Positions 1 through 8,768 of a stretch of DNA of 64,000 bases are shown here, piece after piece. Both the position numbers and the translations under genes were made by a program. The notes under the pieces are model-generated. The model was not told where the DNA came from, made no database searches, and was given only the letters and a program-made list of their open reading frames with translations. The stretch's first letter is position 1; each line of letters begins with the position of its first letter. This DNA is from Lysobacteraceae bacterium (lineage in GTDB: Bacteria > Pseudomonadota > Gammaproteobacteria > Xanthomonadales > Xanthomonadaceae). The DNA is taken from the NCBI GenBank assembly GCA_023954075.1, contig JAMLIV010000015.1, positions 18,230 through 82,229 on the forward strand. The letters are read 5' to 3'.

Positions 1-38
1 GGGGACGTAGCCCCGACCTGCGCGAGCCGCGCATTTTT

Positions 39-70
39 CACGAATCCCGAATCCCCGATCCCGAATCCCG
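39..70. repeat. Intergenic heptad repeat (AATCCCG type)
   Basis: Four imperfect copies of the heptad AATCCCG/GATCCCG lie just downstream of the ettA stop. Similar blocks recur in other gaps of this window, near 5117, 5766, 8740, 30540, 56055 and 57499, in both orientations. Such repeats are typical of xanthomonad intergenic DNA. Function is unknown. The rest of bases 1-73 shows no gene. Confidence 0.7.
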
Positions 71-73
71 TCC

Positions 74-1735
74 TTACTTCAAGGCCTTGAACCTCAGCCG
101 CTTGGGGCCGGCGTCGTCGCCGAGGCGGCGCTTCTTGTCTTCCTCGTACTCGCGGTAGTTGCCCTGGAAGAACTCCACGTGCGAGTTGCCCTCGAAGGCG
201 AGGATGTGGGTGGCGATGCGGTCCAGGAACCAGCGGTCGTGGCTGATCACGAAGACGTTGCCGGGGAACTCCAGCAGGGCGTCTTCCAGCGCGCGCAGGG
301 TCTCCACGTCGAGGTCGTTGGAGGGCTCGTCGAGCAGCAGCACGTTGCCGCCCTGCAGCAGGGTCTTGGCCAGATGCAGGCGACCGCGTTCACCGCCGGA
401 AAGCGAGCTGACGATCTTCTGCTGGTCCTGGCCCTTGAAGTTGAAGCGGCCGATGTAGGCGCGCGACTGGATCTCGATGCCGTTGATGTTGAGGATGTCC
501 GAGCCGCCGGAGACTTCCTGGAACACGTTGTGGTTGCCTTCCAGCGCGTCGCGGCTCTGGTCGACGTAGGCCAGCTGCACGGTGGGGCCGGTTTCGATGC
601 TGCCCGAATCCGGCTTTTCCTTGCCGATGATCATCTTGAACAGGGTCGATTTGCCCGCGCCGTTGGGGCCGATGATGCCGACGATGGCACCGGGCGGCAC
701 CGAGAACGACAGGTCGTCGATCAGCAGGCGGTCGCCGAAGCTCTTGGAGACGTTCTTGAACTCGATCACCTTGTTGCCCAGGCGCTCGCCGGGCGGGATG
801 AAGATCTCGTTGGTTTCGTTGCGGCGCTGGTAGTCGACCGACTGCAGCTCCTCGATCCGCGCCAGTCGCGCCTTGCCCTTGGAGCGGCCGCCCTTGGCGT
901 TCTGCCGCGCCCACTCCAGTTCCTTCTGGATGGCCTTCTGGCGCGCCTTTTCCTGGTTTTCCTCCTGCTTCAGGCGCTCGTCCTTCTGCATCAGCCAGTC
1001 GGTGTAGTTGCCCTTCCACGGAATGCCGCGACCGCGGTCGAGTTCGAGGATCCATTCGGCGGCGTTGTCGAGAAAGTAGCGGTCGTGGGTAACGGCCACC
1101 ACGGTGCCCGGATAGCGGTGCAGGAACTGCTCCAGCCATTCCACCGATTCGGCGTCGAGGTGGTTGGTGGGTTCGTCCAGCAGCAGCATGTCGGGCTTCT
1201 GCAGCAGCAGGCGGCACAGCGCCACGCGGCGCTTCTCGCCGCCGGAGAGCTTGCCGATCCTGGCGTCCCAGGGCGGCAGGCGCAGGGCGTCGGCGGCCAC
1301 TTCGAGTTGCTGTTCCAGCGTGTTCGCATCGCCCGAGGCGAGGATGGCTTCGAGGCGCTCCTGCTCCTTGGCGAGCGCGTCGAAATCCGCGCCTTCCTCG
1401 GCGTAGGCGGCGTACACGGCTTCCAGCGCGGCCTGGGCCTGGAGCACTTCGCCCACGCCTTCTTCCACCGCCTCGCGCACGGTCTGCTCGGGATCGAGCT
1501 GGGGCTCCTGCGGCAGGTAGCCGACCTTGATGCCCGGCTGCGGGCGCGCCTCGCCCTCGAAATCGGTGTCCACGCCGGCCATGATGCGCAGCACGGTGGA
1601 CTTGCCCGCGCCGTTCAGGCCCAGCAGGCCGATCTTGGCACCGGGGAAGAAGCTGAGCGAAATGTCCTTGATGATCTGCCGTTTGGGCGGGACCACCTTG
1701 GACACGCGGTTCATGGTGTAGATGTATTGCGACAT
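74..1735 (-). CDS. ettA: Energy-dependent translational throttle protein EttA (ABC-F ATPase)
   Basis: This is a 553-residue ABC-F ATPase, the usual EttA length. EttA binds the ribosomal E site and gates early elongation according to ATP/ADP level; it has no membrane domain. Two ATP-binding cassettes are visible. The first has Walker A GLNGAGKST at residues 39-47, signature LSGGEKRRVAL and Walker B LLLDEPTNHLD. The second has GPNGAGKST, signature LSGGERGRLHLAK and VLLLDEPSNDLD. A charged Lys/Glu/Arg-rich linker joins them. I chose the start at MSQYIYTMNRV, which matches the family N-terminus; the open frame runs upstream to 2005 but that part is Arg/Pro-rich and not protein-like. A very long open frame on the opposite strand here is a codon-bias shadow. 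Confidence 0.96.
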   Translation of the reverse strand: MSQYIYTMNRVSKVVPPKRQIIKDISLSFFPGAKIGLLGLNGAGKSTVLRIMAGVDTDFEGEARPQPGIKVGYLPQEPQLDPEQTVREAVEEGVGEVLQAQAALEAVYAAYAEEGADFDALAKEQERLEAILASGDANTLEQQLEVAADALRLPPWDARIGKLSGGEKRRVALCRLLLQKPDMLLLDEPTNHLDAESVEWLEQFLHRYPGTVVAVTHDRYFLDNAAEWILELDRGRGIPWKGNYTDWLMQKDERLKQEENQEKARQKAIQKELEWARQNAKGGRSKGKARLARIEELQSVDYQRRNETNEIFIPPGERLGNKVIEFKNVSKSFGDRLLIDDLSFSVPPGAIVGIIGPNGAGKSTLFKMIIGKEKPDSGSIETGPTVQLAYVDQSRDALEGNHNVFQEVSGGSDILNINGIEIQSRAYIGRFNFKGQDQQKIVSSLSGGERGRLHLAKTLLQGGNVLLLDEPSNDLDVETLRALEDALLEFPGNVFVISHDRWFLDRIATHILAFEGNSHVEFFQGNYREYEEDKKRRLGDDAGPKRLRFKALK

Positions 1736-1939
1736 GGGAATTCCTGCAGGAGGCTGCGGCACCCGCCTGTGCGGGCACCGTTGATCGAGAATCGGAAGCC
1801 GCCAAGTATAGCGGCTCGCGCGCGGCGGCAGCCTGTCGCGGGGCGCGGGTGTCGGGTCCGGGTCAGGTCTGGTTTCGCTGCGTGGCCGGGGCGAGGCGGG
1901 CTCCGGATGCCGGGTACGGGATTCCGGACGGGGAAGGCG

Positions 1940-2305
1940 ATGGACGAGGAAACGGGCGGATTCACCTTCTGGAACGCGCTGCTGGCCGAGCTGGCGGCAG
2001 CGCACGCGCGGCGCGGAACGCTCACCTATCGCCAGCTGATCGAGCGCCTCGCCCTGCCCAGCCCGGCGATGGCCCCGCTGACTGCGGCGCTGGAGCGGCT
2101 CGCCGCGCAGGATGCGCAGGCCGGGCGGCCGCTGCGCGCCGCGCTGGTCACAAGCCAGGCCGGCAGTGGCGTACCGCGCCCCGGGTTTTTCGACTGTGCG
2201 GCGGCGCTGGGCGCGTGCCCGCGCGATCTGGATGCGGCCGGGATTCGCGACTGGTACGCCGCCGAGCTGGCGCGCGTGTTCGCCTGGGCGTATCCGGACG
2301 CCTGA
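1940..2305 (+). CDS. Conserved-looking small protein of unknown function
   Basis: This 121-residue protein is not recognised with certainty. It starts at ATG 1940 (MDEETGGFTFW) and diverges from ettA. It has an N-terminal helical part (LLAELAAAHARRGTLTYRQLIERLAL), which resembles a small helix-turn-helix or winged-helix, and a C-terminal block containing RPLRAALVTSQ, GVPRPGFFDCAAALG and the acidic/aromatic end WYAAELARVFAWAY. No signal peptide or membrane span is visible. Its composition looks like a real protein rather than an antisense shadow, because Gly/Pro/Phe fall in a conserved-looking pattern. It could be a nucleic-acid-associated protein, but no function is assigned. Confidence 0.65.
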   Translation: MDEETGGFTFWNALLAELAAAHARRGTLTYRQLIERLALPSPAMAPLTAALERLAAQDAQAGRPLRAALVTSQAGSGVPRPGFFDCAAALGACPRDLDAAGIRDWYAAELARVFAWAYPDA

Positions 2306-2414
2306 TCCCGCCGCCGCCCGCGGTTTGCCCGCGCTCGGCGGTTTCCTGCCCGCGAATCGCCCGCGGCTTGGGATGAGATGGCGCCGCCTCCTTCCTCGCC
2401 CGAGCGGTCATCCC

Positions 2415-3752
2415 ATGCGCGCATTCCTGAAACTCGCCCTGATCGGCGTCATCCTGATCGGACTGCTGGTCCCGGTCTTCATGCTCAAGGGGCTGGTGTA
2501 CGAACGACAGGCGCGCGGGCGCGAGGTGGCCGAGGACATCGCGCGCGCGAGCAGCCGCGCCCAGCACCTGATCGGCCCGCTGCTGCTGATCGAATCGGAG
2601 GACATCGTGCTGCGCACGCGCCGCCTGCACCAAGGCGGGCAGGGCGAGGAGGTGCGCCGCGAGGAGGTGAAGCGCAAGACGCACCGGCTGGTCGCGCCCG
2701 AAACGCTCGCCATCGACAGCCGCCTGAGCGCGCGCGAGCGCCGCCGCGGGCTGTTCGGTGCGCTGGTGTATACCGATCAGGTGGACCTCACGGCGCGGTT
2801 CGTCCTGCCCCAAGCCCCGCCGATCGAAGGCGAGCGCATCGGGCACCGCTGGGTTTCCGCGTCGCTGGTGCTGGGTCTGGGCGATGCGCGCGGCATCCAG
2901 CGCATCCGGGTGCGGGTGAACGGTGCCGAACAGCGCGTCGAGCCCGGTGCGCTGCTGGCTTTCGTCAGGGAAGGCGTACACGTGCCGCTGGACGCTGCGG
3001 GCTTGACCGCCGGGGCGTCGCTGGATCTCGCGCTGGACGCGCAGATCATCGGAACCCAGTCGCTGCAGTGGACGCCGCTGGCCGGCGAGGTGCAGGTGTC
3101 GGTGGCGGCCGACTGGCCGCACCCCAGCTTCCAGGGCCAGCGCCTGCCCGATGATTCGCAGGTGAGCGACACCGGATTCACTGCGGGATGGAGCCTGTCG
3201 CGGCTTTCCAACACCTCGCTGCAGGCGCTTTCGCGCTGCGGGACGGAACAGTCCTTCTGCGAAGGTCTGGACGGTGCCGCCTTCGGGGTGCGCCTGATGG
3301 ACCCGGTGGATCGCTACGTCAAGACCGATCGCGCCATGAAGTACGCCCTGCTGCTGCTCGTGCTGGTGTTCGGCGCGGTGTTCTTCACCGAGGCGCTGCG
3401 CGCGGTGGCGGTGCACCCGCTGCAGTACGGCCTCACCGGCGCGGCGCTGGCGATCTTCTTCCTGCTGCTGCTCGCACTTTCCGAGCACATCGACTTTGGC
3501 TGGGCCTACCTGCTCGCGGCGGCGGTGTGTTCGGCCCTGATCGGGGCCTACATGGTGCCGGTGCTGGGCGGCGCGCGCCGCGGCTGGCTGTTCGGCGCGC
3601 TGGTGGCAGGCCTGTATGGCCTGCTCTACGGCCTGCTGCAGTCGGAGGACTACGCGCTGCTGATGGGTTCGCTGGTGCTCTTTGCCCTCCTCGCCGGGGT
3701 GATGCTGGCCACGCGCAGGCTGGACTGGAGCCGGGTGGGGCGATCGGCATGA
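2415..3752 (+). CDS. creD: Inner-membrane protein CreD-like
   Basis: This 445-residue integral membrane protein belongs to the CreD/Cet family, which in other gammaproteobacteria is controlled by CreBC and linked to envelope stress and colicin or beta-lactam tolerance. The N-terminus has one membrane segment (LKLALIGVILIGLLVPVFML) followed by the family signature GLVYERQARGREVAEDIARASSRAQHLIGPLLLI. A large periplasmic beta-rich domain follows (about residues 45-300), then roughly five C-terminal helices from about 305 to 435. The start at 2415 gives the normal length; upstream in-frame codons are Arg-rich noise. No creBC or creA neighbours are present, so regulation cannot be inferred here. 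Confidence 0.92.
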   Translation: MRAFLKLALIGVILIGLLVPVFMLKGLVYERQARGREVAEDIARASSRAQHLIGPLLLIESEDIVLRTRRLHQGGQGEEVRREEVKRKTHRLVAPETLAIDSRLSARERRRGLFGALVYTDQVDLTARFVLPQAPPIEGERIGHRWVSASLVLGLGDARGIQRIRVRVNGAEQRVEPGALLAFVREGVHVPLDAAGLTAGASLDLALDAQIIGTQSLQWTPLAGEVQVSVAADWPHPSFQGQRLPDDSQVSDTGFTAGWSLSRLSNTSLQALSRCGTEQSFCEGLDGAAFGVRLMDPVDRYVKTDRAMKYALLLLVLVFGAVFFTEALRAVAVHPLQYGLTGAALAIFFLLLLALSEHIDFGWAYLLAAAVCSALIGAYMVPVLGGARRGWLFGALVAGLYGLLYGLLQSEDYALLMGSLVLFALLAGVMLATRRLDWSRVGRSA

Positions 3753-3848
3753 CGGCGGGCGGCTGCCGGGACCGGAAGCACGCCGGGACCGGGGAACAAT
3801 GCCCCCGCCCGCGTTATCATGCCGGATCGGCCCATCGAGGTTCTCCGC

Positions 3849-5114
3849 ATGTACGACCAAACCAGCACCATCGCCGCGTTCGACCCGGAACTGGCCCGCG
3901 CCATCGCCGCCGAATCGCAGCGCCAGGAAGACCACGTCGAGCTGATCGCCAGCGAGAACTACGCCAGCCCGCGGGTGATGGAGGCGCAGGGCTCCAAGCT
4001 CACCAACAAGTACGCCGAAGGCTATCCCGGCAAGCGCTACTACGGCGGCTGCGAGTACGTGGACGTGGCCGAGCGGCTCGCCATCGAGCGCGTCAAGGAG
4101 CTGTTCGGCGCGGACTACGCCAACGTGCAGCCGCATTCGGGCTCGCAGGCCAACCAGGCCGTGTATTTCGCCCTGCTGCAGCCGGGCGACACCATCCTCG
4201 GCATGAGCCTGGCGCACGGCGGCCACCTCACCCACGGAGCCAAGGTCAACGCCTCGGGCAAGCTGTTCCACGCGGTGCAGTACGGCGTCGACGACCAGGG
4301 CCTGATCGACTATGACGAAGTCGAGCGCCTGGCGCTGGAGCACAGGCCGAAGATGGTCGTCGCCGGTTTCTCGGCCTATTCGCAGGTGATCGACTGGGCG
4401 CGCTTTCGCGCCATCGCCGACAAGGTCGGTGCCTGGCTGTTCGTCGACATGGCGCACGTCGCCGGCCTGATCGCCGCGGGCGTCTATCCCAGCCCGCTGC
4501 CGCACGCGCATGCGGTCACCTCCACCACCCACAAGACCCTGCGTGGCCCGCGCGGCGGCATCATCCTCGCCAGCCGCGCCGCCATGGGCGATGCCGCCGA
4601 GGAGATCGAGAAGAAGCTCCAGTCGATCGTCTTTCCCGGCATCCAGGGCGGCCCGCTGATGCACGTGATCGCGGCCAAGGCAGTGGCTTTCAAGGAGGCG
4701 CTGGACCCTTCGTTCAAGACCTACCAGCAGCAGGTGGTGAAGAACGCGCAGGCGATGGCGAACGCGCTGATCGCACGCGGCTACAAGATCGTTTCCGGCG
4801 GCACGCGGAACCACCTGATGCTGGTGGACATGATCGGCAAGGAGGTGTCCGGCAAGGACGCCGAGGCCGCCCTCGGCCGCGCCCACATCACCGTCAACAA
4901 GAATTCGGTCCCCAACGACCCGCGCTCGCCCTTTGTCACCTCCGGTCTGCGCCTCGGCACCCCTGCCGTCACCACGCGAGGCTATGTCGAACAGGACTGC
5001 GTGGATCTCGCCAACTGGATCGCCGACATCCTCGATGCCCCGAACGACGAGGCCGTCATCACCCGCGTGCGCGAAGCGGTGACCGCGCAGTGCCGGAGGT
5101 ATCCGGTGTATTGA
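3849..5114 (+). CDS. glyA: Serine hydroxymethyltransferase
   Basis: This is a cytosolic PLP enzyme of 421 residues that interconverts serine plus tetrahydrofolate with glycine plus 5,10-methylene-THF, feeding one-carbon metabolism. The full SHMT pattern is present: [21 protein letters not shown] near the N-terminus, [16 protein letters not shown], and the PLP-lysine motif [14 protein letters not shown] with the Schiff-base lysine at about residue 229. The start [12 protein letters not shown] is preferred over an in-frame codon 30 bases upstream because it gives the usual length. It is followed by nrdR and ribD on the same strand, a common neighbourhood in proteobacteria. Confidence 0.98.
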   Translation: MYDQTSTIAAFDPELARAIAAESQRQEDHVELIASENYASPRVMEAQGSKLTNKYAEGYPGKRYYGGCEYVDVAERLAIERVKELFGADYANVQPHSGSQANQAVYFALLQPGDTILGMSLAHGGHLTHGAKVNASGKLFHAVQYGVDDQGLIDYDEVERLALEHRPKMVVAGFSAYSQVIDWARFRAIADKVGAWLFVDMAHVAGLIAAGVYPSPLPHAHAVTSTTHKTLRGPRGGIILASRAAMGDAAEEIEKKLQSIVFPGIQGGPLMHVIAAKAVAFKEALDPSFKTYQQQVVKNAQAMANALIARGYKIVSGGTRNHLMLVDMIGKEVSGKDAEAALGRAHITVNKNSVPNDPRSPFVTSGLRLGTPAVTTRGYVEQDCVDLANWIADILDAPNDEAVITRVREAVTAQCRRYPVY

Positions 5115-5116
5115 GA

Positions 5117-5204
5117 GCCGGGAATGGGGAATCGGGAATCGGGAATGGCCGGTTCTCGGTACCCCCGACGCCCCGCTCTTCTCTATTCCCCACTCCCCAT
5201 TTCC
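5117..5204. repeat. Intergenic heptad repeat block between glyA and nrdR
   Basis: Three GGGAATC-type units (5119-5146) are followed by an inverted, more degenerate CCCCACTCCCC block (about 5185-5203). The two arms could pair as an imperfect hairpin. The block separates glyA from nrdR and belongs to the dispersed family also found at 39-70 and 57499-57583. Confidence 0.65.
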
Positions 5205-5210
5205 GCCCAA

Positions 5211-5747
5211 ATGCATTGTCCTTTCTGCCACCACGAAGACACCCGCGTCATCGATTCGCGCGTCAGTGAGGACGGCGGATCGATCCGGCGCAGGCGCGAG
5301 TGCGCGCAGTGCGGGGAGCGCTTCAACACCACGGAAACCGCCGAGGTGAAGCTGCCCACGGTGGTCAAGGGCGACGGGCGGCGCGAGCCGTTCGATATCG
5401 ACAAGCTGCGCCAGTCGATGGAGCGCGCCCTGCACAAGCGGCCGGTGCCGCAGGCGCAGATCGATGCCGCGGTGCGCGCGGTGGTGCAGCAGGCGCGCGC
5501 GTCCGGCGAGCGCGAGCTGGCTTCGCGCCGGCTGGGGGATTTCGTGATGACCCAGATGCGTCGCCTCGACCACGTCGGCTACGTGCGCTTCGCCTCGGTC
5601 TACCGCGCCTTCGAGGACGTGGCCGATTTCCGCGAGGAGATCGAGATGCTGGAGCGCGACCTGCCCGGCGGGCAGGAACAGCTGCCGCTGCTGGCGGGCG
5701 AGGTGGTGCCGTTCGGCAAGACGGCAGACAAGGGCCGCAAGCGCTGA
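5211..5747 (+). CDS. nrdR: Transcriptional repressor NrdR
   Basis: This 178-residue regulator of ribonucleotide reductase genes senses ATP/dATP through an ATP-cone. The N-terminal zinc ribbon has Cys3/Cys6 (CPFC) and Cys31/Cys34 (CAQC). The ATP-cone follows with [23 protein letters not shown] and ends around residue 140 with the family block [18 protein letters not shown]. The start MHCPFC is the universal NrdR N-terminus; the open frame continues upstream only through repeat DNA. The C-terminal tail, about 30 residues past the ATP-cone, is poorly conserved in the family. The glyA-nrdR-ribD order is common in gammaproteobacteria. Confidence 0.97.
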   Translation: MHCPFCHHEDTRVIDSRVSEDGGSIRRRRECAQCGERFNTTETAEVKLPTVVKGDGRREPFDIDKLRQSMERALHKRPVPQAQIDAAVRAVVQQARASGERELASRRLGDFVMTQMRRLDHVGYVRFASVYRAFEDVADFREEIEMLERDLPGGQEQLPLLAGEVVPFGKTADKGRKR

Positions 5748-5763
5748 GTCGCGAGCCGCCGCC

Positions 5764-6879
5764 GTGACGATTCCCGATTCCCGATTCCCCGCTTCCGGCT
5801 TTTCCGCCACCGACCACGCCCTGATGGCGCGCGCCCTGCGCCTGGCCGAGCGCGGCGCGTACACCACGCGGCCCAATCCGATGGTCGGCTGCGTGATCGC
5901 GCGCGGCGATGAGGTCGTTGGCGAAGGCTGGCACCAGCGCGCCGGCGGTCCGCACGCGGAGGTGTTCGCGCTGCGTGCGGCCGGCGAACGCGCGCGCGGC
6001 GCGACCGCCTACGTCACGCTGGAGCCCTGCGCCCACCACGGGCGCACGCCGCCGTGCGTGGACGCGCTGGCCGAATCGGGCGTGGCGCGCGTGGTCGCGG
6101 CGCTGCGCGATCCGTTCCTGACGGTGAATGGCGCAGGCTTCGATCGCCTGCGCGCCGCCGGCATCGACGTCGCCTTCGGGCTGCTGGAGGCCCAGGCGCG
6201 CGAACTCGATCGCGGCTTCCTTTCGCGCATCGAGCGCGGCCGGCCGTGGCTGCGGGTGAAGCTGGCGATGAGCCTGGACGGGCGCACCGCGCTGGGCAAC
6301 GGCGAATCGAAGTGGATCACCGGCGAGGCCGCGCGCGCCGACGTGCAGCGCTGGCGCGCGCGCGCGGGAGCGATCCTCACCGGCAGCGGCACCGTGCTGG
6401 CGGACGATCCGCGCCTGACCGCGCGCGTGCCAGACGCCGATATCGCGCCGCCGCTGCGCGTGGTGCTGGATCGCCACCTGCGCACGCCGGCAGCGGCGAA
6501 CCTGCTCGATGGCAGCGTGCCGACGCTGTGCTTCCATGCCGCCAGTGCGACGCCCGACGCGCGCTTTGCGCGGGTCGAATGCGAGCCGCTGCCGCAAGGC
6601 ACCGGCGGCCTTTCGCTGGCCGTCGCGCTCGAGCACCTCGCCGCGCGCGACATCGGCGAGGTGCAGGTCGAAGCCGGCCCGACGCTGGCCGGCGCGCTGT
6701 TCGCGCAGGGGCTGGTGGACGAGCTGCTGCTCTACGTCGCGCCGGTGCTGCTCGGATCCGATGCGCGCGCGCTGCTGGCGCTGCCGCCGCTCACCGACAT
6801 GGCCGACCGCTGGCGGCTGCGCATGGTGGACGAACGCAGGGTCGGCGACGACTGGCGGGTGCGCTGCCTGACGGCGTGA
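5764..6879 (+). CDS. ribD: Riboflavin biosynthesis bifunctional deaminase/reductase RibD
   Basis: RibD deaminates and then reduces the pyrimidine intermediate in riboflavin synthesis (371 residues). The N-terminal deaminase has the zinc ligands His64 (GPHAEVFAL), Cys89 and Cys98 (PCAHHGRTPPC). The C-terminal reductase begins around residue 155 (RPWLRVKLAMSLDGRTALGNGESKWITG). Only a GTG at 5764 precedes the conserved DHALMARALRLAERG block with enough length. As a result the first 11 residues (MTIPDSRFPAS) are encoded by heptad-repeat DNA. An ATG at 5824 would cut into the conserved helix. ribE/ribBA/ribH do not follow; the next gene is on the opposite strand. Confidence 0.95.
   Translation: MTIPDSRFPASGFSATDHALMARALRLAERGAYTTRPNPMVGCVIARGDEVVGEGWHQRAGGPHAEVFALRAAGERARGATAYVTLEPCAHHGRTPPCVDALAESGVARVVAALRDPFLTVNGAGFDRLRAAGIDVAFGLLEAQARELDRGFLSRIERGRPWLRVKLAMSLDGRTALGNGESKWITGEAARADVQRWRARAGAILTGSGTVLADDPRLTARVPDADIAPPLRVVLDRHLRTPAAANLLDGSVPTLCFHAASATPDARFARVECEPLPQGTGGLSLAVALEHLAARDIGEVQVEAGPTLAGALFAQGLVDELLLYVAPVLLGSDARALLALPPLTDMADRWRLRMVDERRVGDDWRVRCLTA
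5766..5796. repeat. Heptad repeat at the start of ribD
   Basis: About four units of the GATTCCC heptad directly follow the GTG start codon of ribD and appear to be translated as its N-terminal tail (IPDSRFP). It belongs to the same dispersed family as the other heptad blocks in the window. Confidence 0.7.
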
Positions 6880-6888
6880 CGCGGCAGG

Positions 6889-8352
6889 TCAGTTTTCAAA
6901 GCCATCGCGAAAGAGCCACGCGCCCTGGTGTTCGTACGCGCCAACGTCGCAGAGCGCCAGGCCGTCTCCATCACCATCGGTCGGGCGCGGCTGCGAGCGT
7001 GCGTCGATCGGCTGGCACAGCGCGCCGTCGCTGATTGAATCGATCACGGCGCTGCCGGTGAATTGCACCACGCCGACCTGCCCCGGCGTTTCGTCGATCG
7101 TGATGGTGCCGAGCGGGGCGTTCGGCAGCGCGCCCGCCGAGATCGCTCCACAGCTTGCATCGCTGAAGAGATTGGCCGCGATCAGATGGGGACTCGGGAG
7201 CGTGACGCTGCTGCCGCAGGCGCTTCCCGAAGCCGTGGGCGCAAACAGATTGGCCTTCGCGATCATCAGCGACGTACTCGAGCCAAAATTCACATGCGCG
7301 CCGTTCATGGCACCATTGTTGTGAAATGTGTTGTTGGACAGGGAGAGTCTGGTCGAAAAGGTGTGTACCGCGCCTCCTGCGACCGTTGCGTGATTGCCGA
7401 CAAAGCTGCTGTTGGTCAGAATCGTCAAGACATCGTCCGGGCCGGCACCGAACTTTTGCGTCTTGATTCCTGCGCCATGCGTGGCCGAGTTGTCGCGAAA
7501 GTAGCTTCGCCGGATCTCGAGGATGCAGTGGTCGCAAAGCTGGTGGACGGCACCGCCGTATCCTGCTGCGGCACCGGGTGAGGCGGAGTTGCCGAGAAAG
7601 GTGGAGCCGCTGATTTCGAATATGCGGTCGACGCCTCCCAGCGCCAGCGCGCCGCCGGAGGCGAGGCCTCCGGTTATGGTGCTCACCGTGATTGCCTCGT
7701 TGTTTTCAAAAAGGCTGTTGGTGATCGTGACGTCAGAATGTGCGTACACGGCACCACCTCCTGATTGCGATTGCCCGGTCGTCGCGGTTGCCGTCACCGA
7801 GTTGGCGCTGAAGCGGCTGTGATTGATCTGGAGATCGCCCCCGTTTCGCGGCCAGTAGATCGCGCCGCCGTACGCCAGGCTGGTGGCGCTGGCAGAGCAT
7901 TCGCTGAAGATGACGAAATCCAGGCGCAGGGTGCCGACCGTGGGCGGCGTGTTTGATACCTCGGCGATGCAGCCGCCTTTCTGCGCTGCATGGCCGCGGC
8001 TGAACTCCAGGTTGCTGATGCTCAGATTGATGTTGTTCTCGCCCACGCGAAGAATCTGTTGGACGCCCTGCCCGCTGATTGTGGGTCGGATGGTGCCTCC
8101 CATGATCGTCAGGTCCTTTGCCGTGATTGTCGGCAGCAGGCTCAGCAGGTTCACGGAACCGCCAACGGTAAACGGTGCCACGAACGCGATGGTGTGCGGC
8201 GTGTCGGGGGTGGCGTTGGCGCTGATGATGGCAGCTCTCAGCGTCCCGGTGCCGCTGTCGGCCTGACTGGTGACGTTGAACGTTGCCGCTTGTGCGCCAA
8301 CCGTCAGCAGGCCGGCGAGCAGTGCGGCAATGGCGGTGATGCGACGAGTCAT
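6889..8352 (-). CDS. Secreted right-handed beta-helix protein with DGFE C-terminal tag
   Basis: This 487-residue predicted exported protein starts at ATG 8352 with signal peptide MTRRITAIAALLAGLLTVGAQA and a likely cut before ATF. The mature N-terminus (ATFNVTSQADSGTGTLRAAI) resembles the CSLREA-type domain common at the start of surface beta-helix proteins. The middle is rich in Asn/Ser/Gly turns with repeated patterns such as ITNSLFENNEA, FEISGSTFLGNSA and IRRSYFRDNSA, typical of pectate-lyase-like helices and chlamydial PMP-type repeats. The C-terminus is GAYEHQGAWLFRDGFEN, close to the tails of the two proteases at 23543 and 28485. Composition is visibly less GC-rich than the neighbours, suggesting different origin. 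Substrate and function are unknown; adhesin or polysaccharide-binding is possible. Confidence 0.85.
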   Translation of the reverse strand: MTRRITAIAALLAGLLTVGAQAATFNVTSQADSGTGTLRAAIISANATPDTPHTIAFVAPFTVGGSVNLLSLLPTITAKDLTIMGGTIRPTISGQGVQQILRVGENNINLSISNLEFSRGHAAQKGGCIAEVSNTPPTVGTLRLDFVIFSECSASATSLAYGGAIYWPRNGGDLQINHSRFSANSVTATATTGQSQSGGGAVYAHSDVTITNSLFENNEAITVSTITGGLASGGALALGGVDRIFEISGSTFLGNSASPGAAAGYGGAVHQLCDHCILEIRRSYFRDNSATHGAGIKTQKFGAGPDDVLTILTNSSFVGNHATVAGGAVHTFSTRLSLSNNTFHNNGAMNGAHVNFGSSTSLMIAKANLFAPTASGSACGSSVTLPSPHLIAANLFSDASCGAISAGALPNAPLGTITIDETPGQVGVVQFTGSAVIDSISDGALCQPIDARSQPRPTDGDGDGLALCDVGAYEHQGAWLFRDGFEN

Positions 8353-8768
8353 GACAAGCTTCCTGCGCGTGGATAACTCCACCAGATACAGGACGCAGTG
8401 CGAAAACCGGACACGCTGGCGCAGGAAGCACGGGGTTTCCCGTCCGAGTGCGGCACCGAGACGACGCAGCGGGCGCGTCGAGCCATCGCCAATGCGGTGA
8501 GCGCAGTCGAGGGCAAGCCTTGACAGGCTTTGGCACCCCTGTCCATCCTTGCCGGCCAAGCTGCCCTGCCGTCAGGTGCCATTCCGGAACCTGATCAGTC
8601 CGGTTCCTCCGCTCGTCATTCCCGCCAGGGAACCTCCGAGCAAAAGTCGTCATTCCAGTGAAGACTGGAAGACGATGGATATTTGTTCAGGCCTTCCCCG
8701 AAAGCCTGCGGAAGCGACGAGCCGGGCGTGAAAGCCAATTCCCGATCCCCAGTTCCCGGCCCTGTCCC
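8353..8768. other. Gene-poor 416-base spacer with REP-like hairpin
   Basis: No convincing gene was found on either strand. The stretch contains CGTCATTCC twice (about 8616 and 8649). The second is followed by the small palindrome TTCCAGT-GAAG-ACTGGAA (8653-8670), matching the hairpin at 38036-38053. Near 8740-8762 there is a degenerate heptad repeat. It must also hold the promoter for the beta-helix gene and probably that of the DUF1304 gene. Confidence 0.6.
8653..8670. repeat. Short palindrome (REP-like, CGTCATTCC type)
   Basis: Perfect 7-base arms TTCCAGT and ACTGGAA flank the loop GAAG. The element is preceded by CGTCA and followed by GACG, so the wider element is also nearly palindromic. 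The same architecture with other arm sequence is at 38036-38053. Confidence 0.55.

Noticed and set aside
179..2305. A 708-residue plus-strand open frame spanning ettA and the small gene at 1940
   Set aside because: The first 580 residues are antisense to ettA. Only the C-terminal 121 residues from ATG 1940 look like a real protein.
2148..5876. A 1242-residue minus-strand open frame over creD, glyA and nrdR
   Set aside because: It shadows three strongly conserved plus-strand genes. No protein-like composition.
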